DNA from: Sitta carolinensis
Taxonomy: Eukaryota > Chordata > Aves > Passeriformes > Sittidae
Direction of reading: 5' to 3'
Assembly: GCA_032173965.1 (NCBI GenBank)
Contig: CM063283.1
Coordinates: 19,758,501-19,822,500 of the forward strand
DNA: 64,000 bases
The position numbers were made by a program, and so were the translations under genes. Below are positions 49,136-61,577 of the stretch, piece after piece. The notes beneath the pieces were generated by a model. The model was not told the DNA's origin. It saw only the letters and a list, made by a program, of their open reading frames with translations, and did not search any database. Position 1 is the first letter of the stretch; each line of letters begins with the position of its first letter.

Positions 49136-50521
49136 AGCTGTGACTTCAATTACTAGGATCTAACTGCAGATGGAAAGGGAAGAGGGAACTAACATACACT
49201 GAAGAGCTATACTTCAGCTTACTCTGGAACTATCAAGGGCAGCTTAGATGCAGTTTTAACCAGTCCAGCAATTCTAACACTGCCCAATTTTCTGCCATTT
49301 CTATAAAAAAATTTTGCAGGCTGAAATTCTGGAACTGTTTCAGGGTTGTTACTGAATAGTTTCTTGTACTTACAGAATATGTGTCATATGGATACTTAAA
49401 ATTACCTGTTTCCTGCCACCACATAGGTTGAGTATTGGCTGCTTCAACTACTATGGCTAAGAACTGACAGTGTATTTTTTTTCCCAGTGGAAGCCTTACA
49501 AATTCACAGTCCCATTTGTATCACTTCTGAGTGCAGTGCACTAGAGACCCTACTAAATACCCTACTAAAACAAGGTGCTTAGAAGTTGTCCTGACAGACT
49601 GAAGAGAACTGAGCTCATGTCAGCTCTTCAGCTGAGTTCACCAAAGTAGCTTGTAATAGATTTTCATCCATCCTCTCCATTTGGGATTCAACAAGAGGAG
49701 AGTTCAGACCACAGATTCCATTACCTGTTGGAAACTGCACTTAGCTTTTCTCAGATTTAAGTGGTCAGCCCATGAGAGTCCTGCGCTACTTTAATCCTCC
49801 GAAGGTAGTATTTATTTACTCCTGTGTTGAATTAGTAGAGAAAGGGGAGGGAAAGCAATAAAATAGTTATTATGATTTAGAAGTTGGAGCCCAGCAATGG
49901 CCATCATGGATATGGGTTGTTGAGTACGTGGGAAGCACTAATCTAATGCGGGAGACTCAGCTCAAATGGCAAATTGTTAATTTTTTAATATTTATTTTTC
50001 AACGAATAAACCTTCATTTCACCTTGTGCTCTGTGGCTTGTTTCTTGTAAGTTCCAGTGCAGTATGTACACCAAAATACAGTGAAAAGTACAGACTAAAA
50101 ATACCTGCTGATACAGAATGCCACTGAGTGGAATGGTGGGATCTGGCTTTTGCAGGCAAGGATGTGTCAGGGTTTGGCTGAGTGTTTTTGTTTATAAAAC
50201 ACACACCAAGCTCACTGCAGAGAAGCCAAAATGTTAAAAAAAAAAAAACCCAACCAAACAAAAAACTCCACCAGACCAAAAACTCTGGGAAGAGGAGGAT
50301 TGCTGAACATGAATGAAAGGTAAGAGGGTTTGGGAGGAAATGTGTTTAGCTACAGCAAGGCAAAACCTCTTTCTATTTTGAAATCTCTTTTAGCCTTACA
50401 GCTGTTTTATACTGCTGGAAAACTAAAAGCTTATCAGTGAAGGCTAGTAAGTTGCTTCTTTTATTCATCACAAGGAATAAAAAGCATAATTAGTAAATTT
50501 ACATTAAAAGATGTCTTCATT

Positions 50522-50545
50522 AAAAAAAAAAAAAAAAAAAAAAAA
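50522..50545 (+). repeat. Poly-A tract of 24 bp
   Basis: An uninterrupted run of 24 A between the facing ends of TOMM70 and NIT2. No retroposed body is recognisable upstream. Confidence 0.9.
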
Positions 50546-50793
50546 CCAAGCTGTGCTTGGCTGTTTTTCAGTATTTTAAAGCCATCTTTCACAATCAGTT
50601 TGTCTCTAGCAAGAGCAGCACAGTAAGGAATGTTTTCCCTGCAGTGGATGGGAGCTGCCCATGGTAGCAGTAATGCTTTCAAGCATTGAGCAGTCTTTTG
50701 GGAGACTGGGCAGAAGGACTCAGTGCAACAAGTTGTCCAACCTGACTCGCCTCAGCCTTTTCCAGGCAGCAGAATTAGAACCCACGCAGACAC

Positions 50794-50799
50794 TTTATT
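50794..50799 (-). terminator. NIT2: Candidate NIT2 polyadenylation signal
   Basis: AATAAA on the minus strand about 730 nt past the NIT2 stop. An ATTAAA variant lies at 50904-50909 and another AATAAA at 50460-50465. The sequence alone does not choose between them. Confidence 0.4.
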
Positions 50800-51530
50800 A
50801 AGGAAGCAGAATGGAGAGCAAAGGTGTGGCAACATGAGAATTATGTTAACAACATAGTAACCCATGTCACTTCAACAATGAACAGGATTTGCCATAAGGA
50901 GAATTTAATACACAGATCCAGACAAAACACATAAACCAAAACCTGTTACAGATTCTTCTATAGAAGTTCTGTCTGGCAGCTTCTGGTGTCCCGAGTAGTG
51001 CGGAGCAGAATTTGGCCTGTTATGCTCAGCATGTTAAATTTTAAGCTTCCCAAGTTAGAAGTAGGGCATTCAAGGACCTTGGTTAAGACATGTACATCAA
51101 ATAAGAACAGAGTGAGAAAAATCATTCTTCTAGATTTTCTGATAATTCACTGAAAAATTTGTAATACCAAAGCTGACTTGAGAGGGAGTTTCAGAGAACA
51201 ACATTCCCATTTCTGTGTTCTACAAGAAAGCCCTCAGAAGGTAACTAAACCATTATGATGCATAAAAATCAATGCTAATCATTGCTGTATTGAACTGATT
51301 TCATCTCCATCTTTATCCTAGCTGTAAAATACTGTGAAATACTTAAGTATGAGAGGAGATACAAAAGTTATATTTCAATCATCTTAGAATTGCACCAAGG
51401 TTTTTGTTACGTGATGAGTTTCTTTACTGGCACATTTGGCAGTAAATTGTGGAGTAACTACTAAGGAAATCCTTCCAAAGATGAAGGCAACAGCCATTGT
51501 GACAGCTGAACCTTCCCTCTTCACCCAGCT

Positions 51531-51619
51531 TCACTTTTTCATCTCTACACCATAGAGATCACAACGTTTCTGGCTTAAAATAGGAATTTGCTGACGTATT
51601 TCTGCAAGTTTCTTTAGAT
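51531..51619 (-). CDS. NIT2: NIT2 exon 10, C-terminus
   Basis: The split codon gives Asp, then [20 protein letters not shown], then LYGVEMKK and TGA at 51533-51531. The acceptor is TTCTCCCCTGCAG. It lacks the final proline of human. Confidence 0.97.
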
Positions 51620-54600
51620 CTGCAGGGGAGAAGAAAAGAGTTAAGAGAACAGCAGCCAAAAAAGAAAGCTCCTGACTTGCTCTGAGTTAAGACAGGGAAA
51701 ATAGCAGCTTTGATGGAGAATGGGGTGGAAGGGCACTGCAAGTGAGCAGCTAGGGTTGAAGGAAACCTCAGCTTTGCTCTATCCTAAGGTGGTACCTCCT
51801 TCCTAAGGAAGTGAATTAGAAGGATATAGCTATAGAGTGTTGTATGTAGAACAGTATAGCCAAGTGCTGCTGGTTCTTGCTTTAACCTAGCAAAGGTGGA
51901 CAAGGCAGAGGAATGCTGCATCATCTGTAGTTGCATAGGTAAGATCACAGACTTAAAAAAATGTCTCTCCTTAGTGTCATGACCTGAACTTCAGAAAAAA
52001 ATTTCCCCCTTACCTATATCTGTGTATACAACTGTTTCCTCAGCCCCAGCTTTGGCTATGACTTCACCCCTGCAAAATTAAGCACATTTGTTAACAGGAT
52101 TAACACATTGGTCTCAAGGCATCAGTCCAGTTGCTGCTGTTTGTACAAAAAGGAGTTCCTACCCTTGATGCCTACAGCTGTAATGACAGGGCTATCCTAA
52201 AAATAGCATCATAATCCATAACTCTGGCATGACAGAAATGGCTTCCAGGCTTTATATATGGCACTTTTTATATGTGATATATACATACTTAACATAAGTG
52301 TTTTTCAGAGATCAAGAACCATGGTAAAAGCCACTCAGAACCACTGCCTGTGAGCATGCAACATACCTTAAGGGGAAAGGAACAACCTCACTGGCAAAGA
52401 TGAGCACTTTCTCCTTTGAAGATCCTACTGGCTTTTAATAAAGTACTTTTACTCTGCATGAACTATTAAATATGATCATGTCTCCCCCAAGTGTTCTGTC
52501 ACTGCTTTCATCACATAAAGTTAAAAGCTTGAGACATAGACAAAGCTTTCTTACTGTGCAAACAACTGGAAATGAACTATTGGTAGATCTATCTGAAAGA
52601 AAAACAACTGCCTGAAGATTTGGTCCCTTTTACTTCCTGTGCACCTGTGTGACCTGCTCAAGTCAGAATCTCTCTTCTCCAGCTGAAGACATTCTTCTTG
52701 TTCTTTCTTATGTCAAAGCAGTGTTGTTCTTTGAGGAAAGGAGAGACTTCTGTGTAAGCTGTTTAAGATGGTCTGCTTCTTCACAGAGAATTACCATGTG
52801 CAGAGCATATAATGGACTGAGCTTCAGGGACAAGGTGACAGGGTCAGCAGTTGCTAAATCCTAGTACTAAGTAGCACCTTTACTACCTAAATGAATACAT
52901 ACTCAAACTAGTTCTAGTTTACTTCTTGTTTTTTTAGTTTGGCTGTTTTAAATTATGATCTTGAGAATGTATGCTCAGGTCTCATGTGCTTTTTACAAAC
53001 AATTTGCACTTTTAAAAGTAGATGGAAAAGTAGGACCAAAATGTGACTGCCAACTAAAATATCTTTTTAACCAAAACAAAGGAGCTGTTTTTTATTTTAT
53101 TGAACTCACCATGGATTTACTACAGTGCTATGTCCCCAGGCAACATAGGATGCCTTTTCATCTCTAGCAGGAGATACAGCAGCTACATAGAGTTGATTAT
53201 CAACAGCTCTGTGTTAACAGAAAAATGAAGGAAGAGAGGGAAAAAGTAAGAAGAATTGTTTTTCATAATATCATTTAATTAAGCAGAAGAGAAAGAAACC
53301 ATGCTGAAGGACAAGCAATATATACACTAAATGACTAGCCCAAACTGTGAATGATACAAAGGTCAGAGAAAGAAGAGTCTGGAAAGAGTAGTCTCTAGCA
53401 CCTGGCTCCAGAGTTAGTGCATAGAATATCATATAATTCACAGGTTCATTCAGTATGTAGCGAAACTGATTGACGCTAACCAAATGAATAAATAATACTG
53501 CATTGGAAATCTCAGAGTCTATTTCTACCTGTAATAATAGCACTTCCCAAATGGTTACTGGCTCTTACCTCTAGAATTTGTGTGTGAAGGGTGCTTATAG
53601 AGCCATGGGAAAGGGTCATTGAAAGTGCGTATCAGGGACAGGCAGGAGTAAAGGCTGAGCACTTCTGCTTTTTTCCTTGACAGAAAAATCATTTTGGTGC
53701 CCCATGCAAGCCTTGAGGGATGGTACAGCTCCAATGGCAGAGTGGCCCTGCAGCACCACTTCTGATGCACAAGTGTCATTTGGAACATAAGAAAGCTCAG
53801 TTCCATTCGCCAAAACTCCTCCAGAACAGGGGGAGAAGCTGTTACTGCGATCTTACCGTCCCCTTTGTAAGAGCTCCCAATGAGCTGGTCCTGTTGTCAT
53901 GTTAAAAGCCCCTGGATATATCAGCAGCTGGCAACCTTTGTTAAGAGACAATTAAAATCCAAGCATCATCAAAGGGAAGATGGTTTACCATAGAGTGGCC
54001 CTTTGTAAACCCAAGGTGAGTTTTCTTTCCATAATTCCCAGCCTCTGCCCAAAATGGAACCAAACAGAGCCTGTCTATGTGTAACAGGTTACATCAGTCA
54101 AGAGCTGTTGTGGGGATACCCACACTTCATCACTCCATATGTGGATCAGGAAGTGATGGTTACTCCTGAGAGAAGTCACTCATCTGAGTAAGAGTCTTGG
54201 CCACAGGATCCCTTTTGTGTTACTGAGCAGGGATAAGAATGCCTGAACACATGGATCAAGGAATGCCTGATCACAGGGATCACCCAGCACACACCACCCA
54301 GAACCAAACCTGCCTAGGCCTGGCCTTAGGGCTGCCCCAGCCTCACCTTTCTGGCCGTAGATTTGAGCCATCTCAGCAAATCTCATATCATAGCAGATGC
54401 CCAGGCCCACTTTGCAGTATGCTGTTCTCAAAACACAAGAGACAGCAGTCATATCACTAGCACAAATACAGAAAGCAATCACAAGACTCCCTGTAGCCAT
54501 CCTGCCAACTGTTATTTTACATGGCTCACAGCAACAGGAGGAGCTATATTTAAATGCGTGTCCAACAAGCACTGGCTATTGGTGGGGGAGAATTCATGCT

Positions 54601-57600
54601 TCATGATGACAGAAAGACTGTGAGAAGCAGTCTTATCTACCCTTTAAGAACAGCCATTTCTACAAAATCATGCTGTATTAGGTCTTTGTGTAACATATTC
54701 CTCTCTCATTTAGCTGCAATTTATTCAATTATTTTCTTTTCAATAAAAGAAAACAATCCCTGCTTTTCATGGAGTAAAAATACAATCAAGTACTTTCTTA
54801 GAACATCCACACTGCAAGGAGGAGAAAGTGACTGTGGCAGACAAGACTCTTTGGAGAGCTCAGTAAACAGGCTGTGTCAGCTTTTGAGCAACACAGGGAT
54901 GGGGAGGAGTAGGTATTTTGCCTTTTTATCTGAGGTGGTTGATTCAAGAATGCTGGAATGGGATTCCTGACTTAGTTAATTGTCTCCATTATTATACCAT
55001 TCTTACGTGAAGCAATGTACCAGTGTAGCTGTTGTACACTTTCTTCCCTAGGCCATGTTTTATAAGAACCACTTTCAAGCTGTAACTGCTATAAAAAATA
55101 CTTCACTCTCTAACAAATCAATAGGACCACTCTTTAGTTAAGGCAATGGGGTGACATATGTTTCAACTCTTTCTACCCCTCTGCCCTTTTGCAACCACAT
55201 TGCCTTTTTAAAAGTTTCAGAAGTGACCCAAACACTTGAAGCAAACTGAAACTATATTTGCCATGGTTATCAAATGCCCAATCTAATAGTCTAAAAATCC
55301 ACTGCTGGGAAGGAGGAGGGGAAGAGAAGACCAGAGTGACTGTAATGTTACTGCAGTGGAGCTCCTTAAAGAGAGGGCTTGTCTTATACTCACGTGTGTC
55401 AAACATGGAGAAACTATTCCCTGGACTCAGTGTTTCAGACTCTTTGAACTGTATCTTCCCAGGAACATTAATGTCAAACAAATGAACCTGCAATTATACT
55501 ATAATTAATAACAATTACTAACAATTACTCTGCTTGGTATTTGAGCCTCTTTAGGCATGTGTTTTCTACTGTTATCCAGACTACTCTTTTGTCAGGATCC
55601 AAAGTAAACACTGCTTAAGATGTTGGATCCCCCAAAGATGATTTAAAGTATTTTCTTCTTTACAGAAATATACCTGTCTAAAGTTGCAAATACATGCAAA
55701 ACAGCTGAATGTCTTGACCTAAAGATTTATCTCTAACATTTGAGTCCCATTCCTGTAAAACTTTAAGAAAATACCTTCACCGAGCCATAAAGTTCCTGTG
55801 ACTTCAGCTACGCAGATTCCTCTGAGGGCCTGCAGCAGCCTTTATCCTTCCCTTGCAATGGAAGGTGTTGTTCCTGACTGGAGCTTCCTAACAACAGAGC
55901 TGGTTTCATTTCATTATTCATTCGTACCTGGCACAAACCTGCTCTCATTCTGCAAGCAACTCCTGGGCTTGCTGACTGTTGTGCTGTGACAGGTGGAAGG
56001 CAACACAGAACTGCACAAGGTGATCTAGCAAGTGATGCTAATGTAGAATCAGCAAACAGAATAAATGAATACCTGCATCACCTTATTTGTTCCAAGTAAC
56101 CCTGCACTATCTTTTTGGTTTATCCTTGAAAGAAATAAGATGTTGTTCACTCATGGAGTGATCTCTGTGTGCACAGTCCCATGAACAGACATGGGGGATA
56201 AGAACGAACACAACAGTCCCATGAAGCTAAACTGACTCTGGAGTTACAAATGGGAGGCGGTTTTCCAGAAGGCACAAAGCAATGTTGAGGTGGCAGATGA
56301 CAGCAAGCAAACATCTCCTACAAAAAGCAGGGACAGCTTAACTTAGACTCTGCATTTCTGCACTAATCACATGTATAGCACCAAATATGTAAAGAACAGT
56401 ATTTATTATAACAGAAGGACTAAATCCATGAGGAAGCTGAGGGAAAATCCTGATCCTACTCAAGTGACACTGTGTTTTAGACTTAGGCCAGGGTACAGAG
56501 ATATCTGAGGTGGATCAGGTTTTACTCTTTATCGTGGTTTTCCCATCACACGGAGAAAGCCAATTACACCTTCTAGTATTTTGTCATCCTTATCCAGAAC
56601 AAATTTATGACCACCTTTTGAAGTGGTGTTTACATGCCCCAAATAAAAGTTACATGAAATTTCATGGGTGATGGTACACAACTTATTATTATTGCAAGAT
56701 TCTAGTAATTTTTATCACCTTTTAAGTACAGATGAAATAGTTTGTGCAACACTGCTGAGAAAACTTTTCATAACAATATTCTGCCATCCTACCTTCCTAT
56801 GCTTTGCCAACAGAGCACCATCAGGTCCAAAGACAGTACATGTATTATAGAGCTTTCCACCATCCTCTTCTGGAATGGATCCTTTGAAAAGGTGAGAACA
56901 GAGATTTCCCCCACTGTATTATTGATGTAATTTTGATCCAATGGCAGTAATAGATGTTGCCCATTTTTCCCCCAGTGAGATGGTCACTAAGGGTAAACTA
57001 CCTCCAATGAGATATATGCTGCACTCCTTTGCAACTTCTGAGAGCTTTTGTGTTGATTCCCCAGGGATCTTCTCTGCGTATTCCTTAAAGTATTGGGTTC
57101 CATATGGAGAATTAAAGCATTCCTAGAATTAGATGGGGGAAAAAAATTGAAAAGCTATAATCCAGTAATACCACTACAATGAGACGTACCTAACTTTTCA
57201 AACTCCTCTCTAACCATGCTCTCAAACAACTTTTGGTTACAGGAGTTAAGTTTATAGGATCTCAGTAAGCAAACCAGAAAATGCCAAGAAGGCCAGAGAG
57301 ACCTTAACAATTGTTGAAAACACCACATGTGTGTTTGTGGAGTGCCTGCCAAACAGTGCATGAGGTAAGACTATCTATCATGCAAGCTGTAAGGCTAGCA
57401 CAATCATTGCTCTGGGTTTAGCAAGAACACAAGGGATGTTCACATCAGAATGAGGAGCTAAGTTCCACACAGCTCATTTGACAAGCTACAAGCTCAACAC
57501 ATCCTCTCAAAACTGTGAAATGCTCATGCTCATCCACAGCCCATGATTTTTTAATTTTTAAAAAGATATTTACAAAAGCATGCATTTCTCAAAATTACTT

Positions 57601-60600
57601 ATTGTTTTGCTAAAACAATCCTTTAAACACTATTTCCTCACAACAGAACAGGGTCCTCCACCTTAGGTCCTAGATTTAAATATTTGCCACCCCTCAGAAC
57701 CAGGCATGTAATCTTTACAGTCAGATTAACAGAGTAGTTTAGATGCCTATGATAGGTGGGCTAGTGGCATTTGAGACGCCCAAGATATGAGGAACTTTCT
57801 GCATTACACTTGCCAGCTCTGTGAGGACGTGAGACACCCCACCCAACACTTTTTTTGTCGCCTAAAGGCATACAGCTGGAGGCCACAGATAGGCTATCAC
57901 ACCGCAGCAGCAACTTCTCTTCTGTGAGAAAGGGACTCCCAGCCCAGACATCCCCATTGTTCCCTTTGCTCATCAGAAGTGACAAACACCACCCCCCAAA
58001 AAAGAAAAAAGGGAGAAAAGAAATCAAGCTGTGACTAGCACAATAAACACTTCTACTTTATATGCTCAAGCAAACTTCTTAACAACTCAGGTAGGTTCTA
58101 CTGAACCCAAGCTGGAAAACGTTTTTTCCCCTATACAGGCACCAGCAGGTACCAGCTAACCCACAGCACAATCTGTAGATGGAAGAAGCAGGAAGGGAAG
58201 TCTCTGCAGGCTATCAAAATGAACTTCCCAGGCTTTTGAAATCTTAAAGAAGTGAACGTAAAGCCAGCTGCCTCCATCTTCGTATACTCAGTGTGAGTAC
58301 TTTTCTTTATATAAAGTTATTAAAACGAACAATGAACCCCCAAGGAAACAAAACAGAGGGAAGAGACTATTTCATGCCCATGATCTAATGTCAATACAAA
58401 ATATATCTCCCAAGAGTCAGTGAAATTCCTTGCCCATGTTTGAAAACTTGCACTCTAAAAACATAAATCGTAGTTGGCAAAGTGAGCATCTCAGCCAAAT
58501 AAGTCTGGAAAATTCAATGTTTGTACACATGATGAAACCGGTAAATAATAGGTAACATCTACACATTAGAGGCCCAGGCAGAACACTGAATGGTGACATT
58601 TGCAACACAAGAAGCATGTTAGCACAGAGGAGCTGGGAAGGTAGCTCAATGCTTCCCCCATGACAGCAGGAGAGAAAACATTCTGTGTGTAAAACCAAGA
58701 TCCAAAGTTCACCCAGAGATGAACTATGCATTCCTGTGTCAGATGCTGCAGGATACAGGAATAACACAAGTACCCCCATGAAGAGAGGAGAAAAGCTCAA
58801 AGCTGCTCTGGGAAGCCCACCCTCTTGCCAGCATACTCATTGTATGAAAATTCAGCAAAGTAATTATGGCCGAATTTAAAAAAATAAGTCAGAAGCAATC
58901 GGTCATTTTAAGTGGCTACTTATGTTTCCACACATGGAAGTCACAAGAGAAATGTGTCTTAATCATAATTCAGCCACAAATGACCTGCTGGAAATATGCT
59001 TTAAGTCTATTTTGCTTTCTCAAGTATCTGGAATGCCTACAGCAAAGAGAGTTACTGTGTACCATCTTTCATCTTCATGTCAACATTCTTTAGCTGAAAA
59101 TTGCCTTTTTCTATACTTCTTCAGCAAACATTCAAACTACAGTGTCACTTACCTGAATTCAGAATATATCAATGATTGCATTGCCTAGGATTTAAACCAG
59201 CAAAAACTTTACCAGAATCTTATACTACAAAAAAGATCAACCTGTTTTTCATTTCCCTTTTCATTCCCCACCTCTTAGTGTCCTGCCAGATACAATCCCT
59301 GGGATTTTTTGGTTTTATTTTGAAGCTTCATACAGCATCTGACTTACCCAGGGAGGAACAGGAATACATATTGCATTAATAACAGTAGAAAGAGGTTTTG
59401 AAGGGTTTGAAGCATAAGGGCTAAGTTGGCCATGATCTTTACTCACAGGTAGAGCCACAAGTTTTGCTCCTTTAGCTGTTGCTTCTCTCACCAGTCCACA
59501 GGCTCGTTGGAGATTATCTGATTTAGCAGCAGATACATGAAGCTGGATAAGAGCGAGGCGGAAGGCTGATGGAAGAAAACAAATTATTCATCAGAATTCC
59601 CCCAGGAAACTCTCCCAAATTTGAATTCAGTAACAAGCATTGAAGAAAACAAATGAGTTAATATATAAACATACATATGAACCACTACCAGCTCATTCTG
59701 CAGCCTATCTCTGACTCTGGAAACAGTCTCCTAACACAGGGAGAGCACTGAAGCCCAGGGTTGCCAATGGGAGCCATGCATGGCCACCACCCTGAAGAGA
59801 TCAACAGAGCTCACATGCCAGAACACCCAGTCCATGCTCTAGGGGAAGGAGCCACACTACAGAAAGGGAGAGCACAGGTGCCCCCAGCCCCTCCTCCCCA
59901 GGCTGCTGGGCACTGTGGGAGCCCATCATCATGCTGCACATCGCCTAAAATGTCACTACCACACCAAAGGACTGGATAATCCCAAAAGTACCAAAGGAAT
60001 CGTTTGTTTTTATCCCTCAAATCACACCTAGTCTGGTAAACGGCTAGAAAACCCAAGAAAGGTTAACATCTTTCCTGATCATTTCTTAGAAAACTGGTTT
60101 CTGGCCAAGTTGCAAGTTCTATCAACAGCTTCTACTCCCACAAAGCAGGATATACATTTGCAGGCTCTCCAAGTAGCCAAGTCTTGCGCACACCCTGTGG
60201 ACTTCCTTCCATTAATCTCCGAGTACCCCAGGTTGTAGGGAAACACACCCTGATCAGGTAGAACCGTTTCCTTTAAAACAAACACCAACCAACCAATCCT
60301 CTCCGGCTTTATAAAAAATGGTATCTCAGTTTCATAGCACCTCTCCTGTCTGGAAAACTCCCCCATCACACAGTCAAAGATTACAATAAGAAAAAAACTT
60401 AAAAAAAAGCTGGAAGCAGCACAGTCCTAGTGGTCAGGGAAACTGGATAAGCTGATTCAAGAGAAGATGAGACTGGGTCAGGAGCAGTCAAGATACATCT
60501 TTCTTCCTACTTAATTCTCACTTCAGTAGCTAAATAGCAAATTTCTAGAGGTTAAGCAAATGATTTAACTTTTGCCACTCTTCATGTGAGAGACTTCTAC

Positions 60601-61493
60601 TGTTGGCTCTATTGAGCAAACAAAGCTTATCTGGTATTCTGAAAAGATGTAACCATAGGTTTCAGACCCGCCAAGGTAATCATACCAGGGATCACTCAAA
60701 AACTTCCCAGTATTTGTGGAATGTGTTTTAGTTCAGACAAGCTGACCACTTTAAGATTTACATTTCAGTGTAAAAGAAAAGGAAAGTTAAAAAAAAAGGG
60801 ACTAGGAAAAATCCCCGCAATGTTTAAAATACCAGGAAATGTAATTAAGGTAATTAACATTATTTTCCTATATATAATTATAATACTATACGCCTCAGGT
60901 TAGGAGTTTGATAAGATGCAAAACTGAAGCTCAGCCACAACAGAACACATGTATTTGTGACACAGTTTCATTTACAAACATTCAGAAATAGAAGCAACAA
61001 AAATGCAGAGAAATGTGCAGTGGCTGTAGAGGGAGACCTCTGCTCCCAGCCTTGACCAGCTGCCTCGAAAACTTCTTTAAAAGCAATCCTCAGCATAAAG
61101 CAATGTAGGCCACAACCAGGCAGAAGCGCATGGGAGTGAAATAACGGTTCACATCTGTACACTACACTATAGAACATGCTTGCTTTTCTGTTTTAAAACA
61201 CCGGAAGCGAAGCACGCCCGGTTTGTTCGCTTTTCTTGAGGAGCTGACCCCTGCAGGGCGAGCGCCGTATCCCGGTCTGTGCCCAGCGCAGGGCCACGGC
61301 AGCTCCCTTTTCCCGGCGCGACTCCACAGGCTGTGCCAGCGCCCGGGACCGAGGCCTCTCCCGGCCTCACCCTGGCCGGGGTCTCCGGGGAGGCGCGGGC
61401 CACCCGGGACAGCGCTCCGCGGAGCTCTTCCCGGCCGGCCGGGGGCCGGGACCGCGGGAGGAGGGACGGGAAAGGCTCTCACTCACACGCCAT
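51531..61493 (-). CDS. NIT2: NIT2, omega-amidase (nitrilase family member 2; ten coding exons)
   Basis: Ten exons join in frame to 275 residues (human 276). NIT2 hydrolyses the amide of alpha-ketoglutaramate and alpha-ketosuccinamate, products of glutamine and asparagine transamination, to alpha-ketoglutarate or oxaloacetate plus ammonia; it works in cytosol and mitochondria. It belongs to the carbon-nitrogen hydrolase fold with a Glu-Lys-Cys triad, and all three are present at the human positions: Glu43 in [11 protein letters not shown], Lys112 at the exon 4/5 junction (AKHRK), Cys153 in [11 protein letters not shown]. Other family blocks are intact: [19 protein letters not shown] and [17 protein letters not shown]. 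The coding length and splice phases are all consistent, so the gene appears functional. It converges on TOMM70. It starts in a CpG island beside a minisatellite. Confidence 0.98.
52014..52069 (-). CDS. NIT2: NIT2 exon 9
   Basis: The split Trp codon, then [18 protein letters not shown] plus one base. The acceptor is AATTTTGCAG and the donor is G|GTAAGG. Confidence 0.97.
53110..53208 (-). CDS. NIT2: NIT2 exon 8
   Basis: The split Arg codon, then [20 protein letters not shown], then [12 protein letters not shown] and TG of Trp. The acceptor is GTTAACACAG and the donor is TG|GTGAGT. Confidence 0.97.
53857..53935 (-). CDS. NIT2: NIT2 exon 7
   Basis: The split Gly codon, then [20 protein letters not shown] and LLQRG. 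The acceptor is TTAACAAAG (not preceded by a strong pyrimidine tract) and the donor is CG|GTAAGA. The PGAFN and GPAHWE blocks line the nitrilase active site. Confidence 0.96.
54347..54421 (-). CDS. NIT2: NIT2 exon 6, catalytic cysteine exon
   Basis: The split Pro codon, then [20 protein letters not shown] and YGQK plus one base. Cys in GICYD is the nucleophile, residue 153. The acceptor is GAGAACAG (weak pyrimidine tract) and the donor is G|GTGAGG. Confidence 0.97.
55394..55487 (-). CDS. NIT2: NIT2 exon 5
   Basis: [20 protein letters not shown], then [11 protein letters not shown] plus one base. The acceptor is TATAATTGCAG and the donor is C|GTGAGT. The first residue is Val where human has Ile. 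Confidence 0.97.
56793..56881 (-). CDS. NIT2: NIT2 exon 4
   Basis: The split Gly codon, then [20 protein letters not shown] and GALLAKHRK. The final Lys is catalytic residue 112. The acceptor is CCTTTTCAAAG and the donor is AAG|GTAGGA. The preceding intron is only 120 bp. Confidence 0.97.
57002..57122 (-). CDS. NIT2: NIT2 exon 3, catalytic glutamate exon
   Basis: [20 protein letters not shown], then [20 protein letters not shown] plus one base. Its first residue is catalytic Glu43. The acceptor is ATCTAATTCTAG and the donor G|GTAGTT is weak. Confidence 0.96.
59447..59565 (-). CDS. NIT2: NIT2 exon 2
   Basis: The split Ser codon, then [20 protein letters not shown], then [19 protein letters not shown]. 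The acceptor is GTTTTCTTCCATCAG and the donor is CCT|GTGAGT. Confidence 0.98.
61200..61208 (+). promoter_or_regulatory. NIT2: ETS/GABP-like site in NIT2 intron 1
   Basis: ACCGGAAGC is a near-consensus ETS family site, inside the CpG island and about 285 bp downstream of the NIT2 start codon. Binding is inferred from the motif only. Confidence 0.35.
61487..61493 (-). CDS. NIT2: NIT2 exon 1 (seven coding bases)
   Basis: ATGGCGT, then the donor GTGAGT. Joined to exon 2 it reads [11 protein letters not shown] (human [11 protein letters not shown]). The start has G at -3 and G at +4. The tiny coding part explains why no open frame marks the gene start. Confidence 0.94.
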
Positions 61494-61550
61494 GGCTCCG
61501 CCGGCCGCCCGCATTCCCGGCTCCGCCCGGGCGGGCGCGGCCCGCGGGGG

Positions 61551-61569
61551 CTGCCGGGACTCGCAGTGC
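61551..61569 (-). promoter_or_regulatory. NIT2: ZNF143/THAP11-like promoter motif
   Basis: On the NIT2 sense strand the site reads GCACTGCGAGTCCCGGCAG, close to the ACTACAATTCCCAGCATGC promoter element bound by ZNF143/THAP11, with CpG-containing variants. It lies about 60-75 bp upstream of the ATG, a typical position. Motif match by eye only. Confidence 0.4.
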
Positions 61570-61577
61570 CGGCGCGG

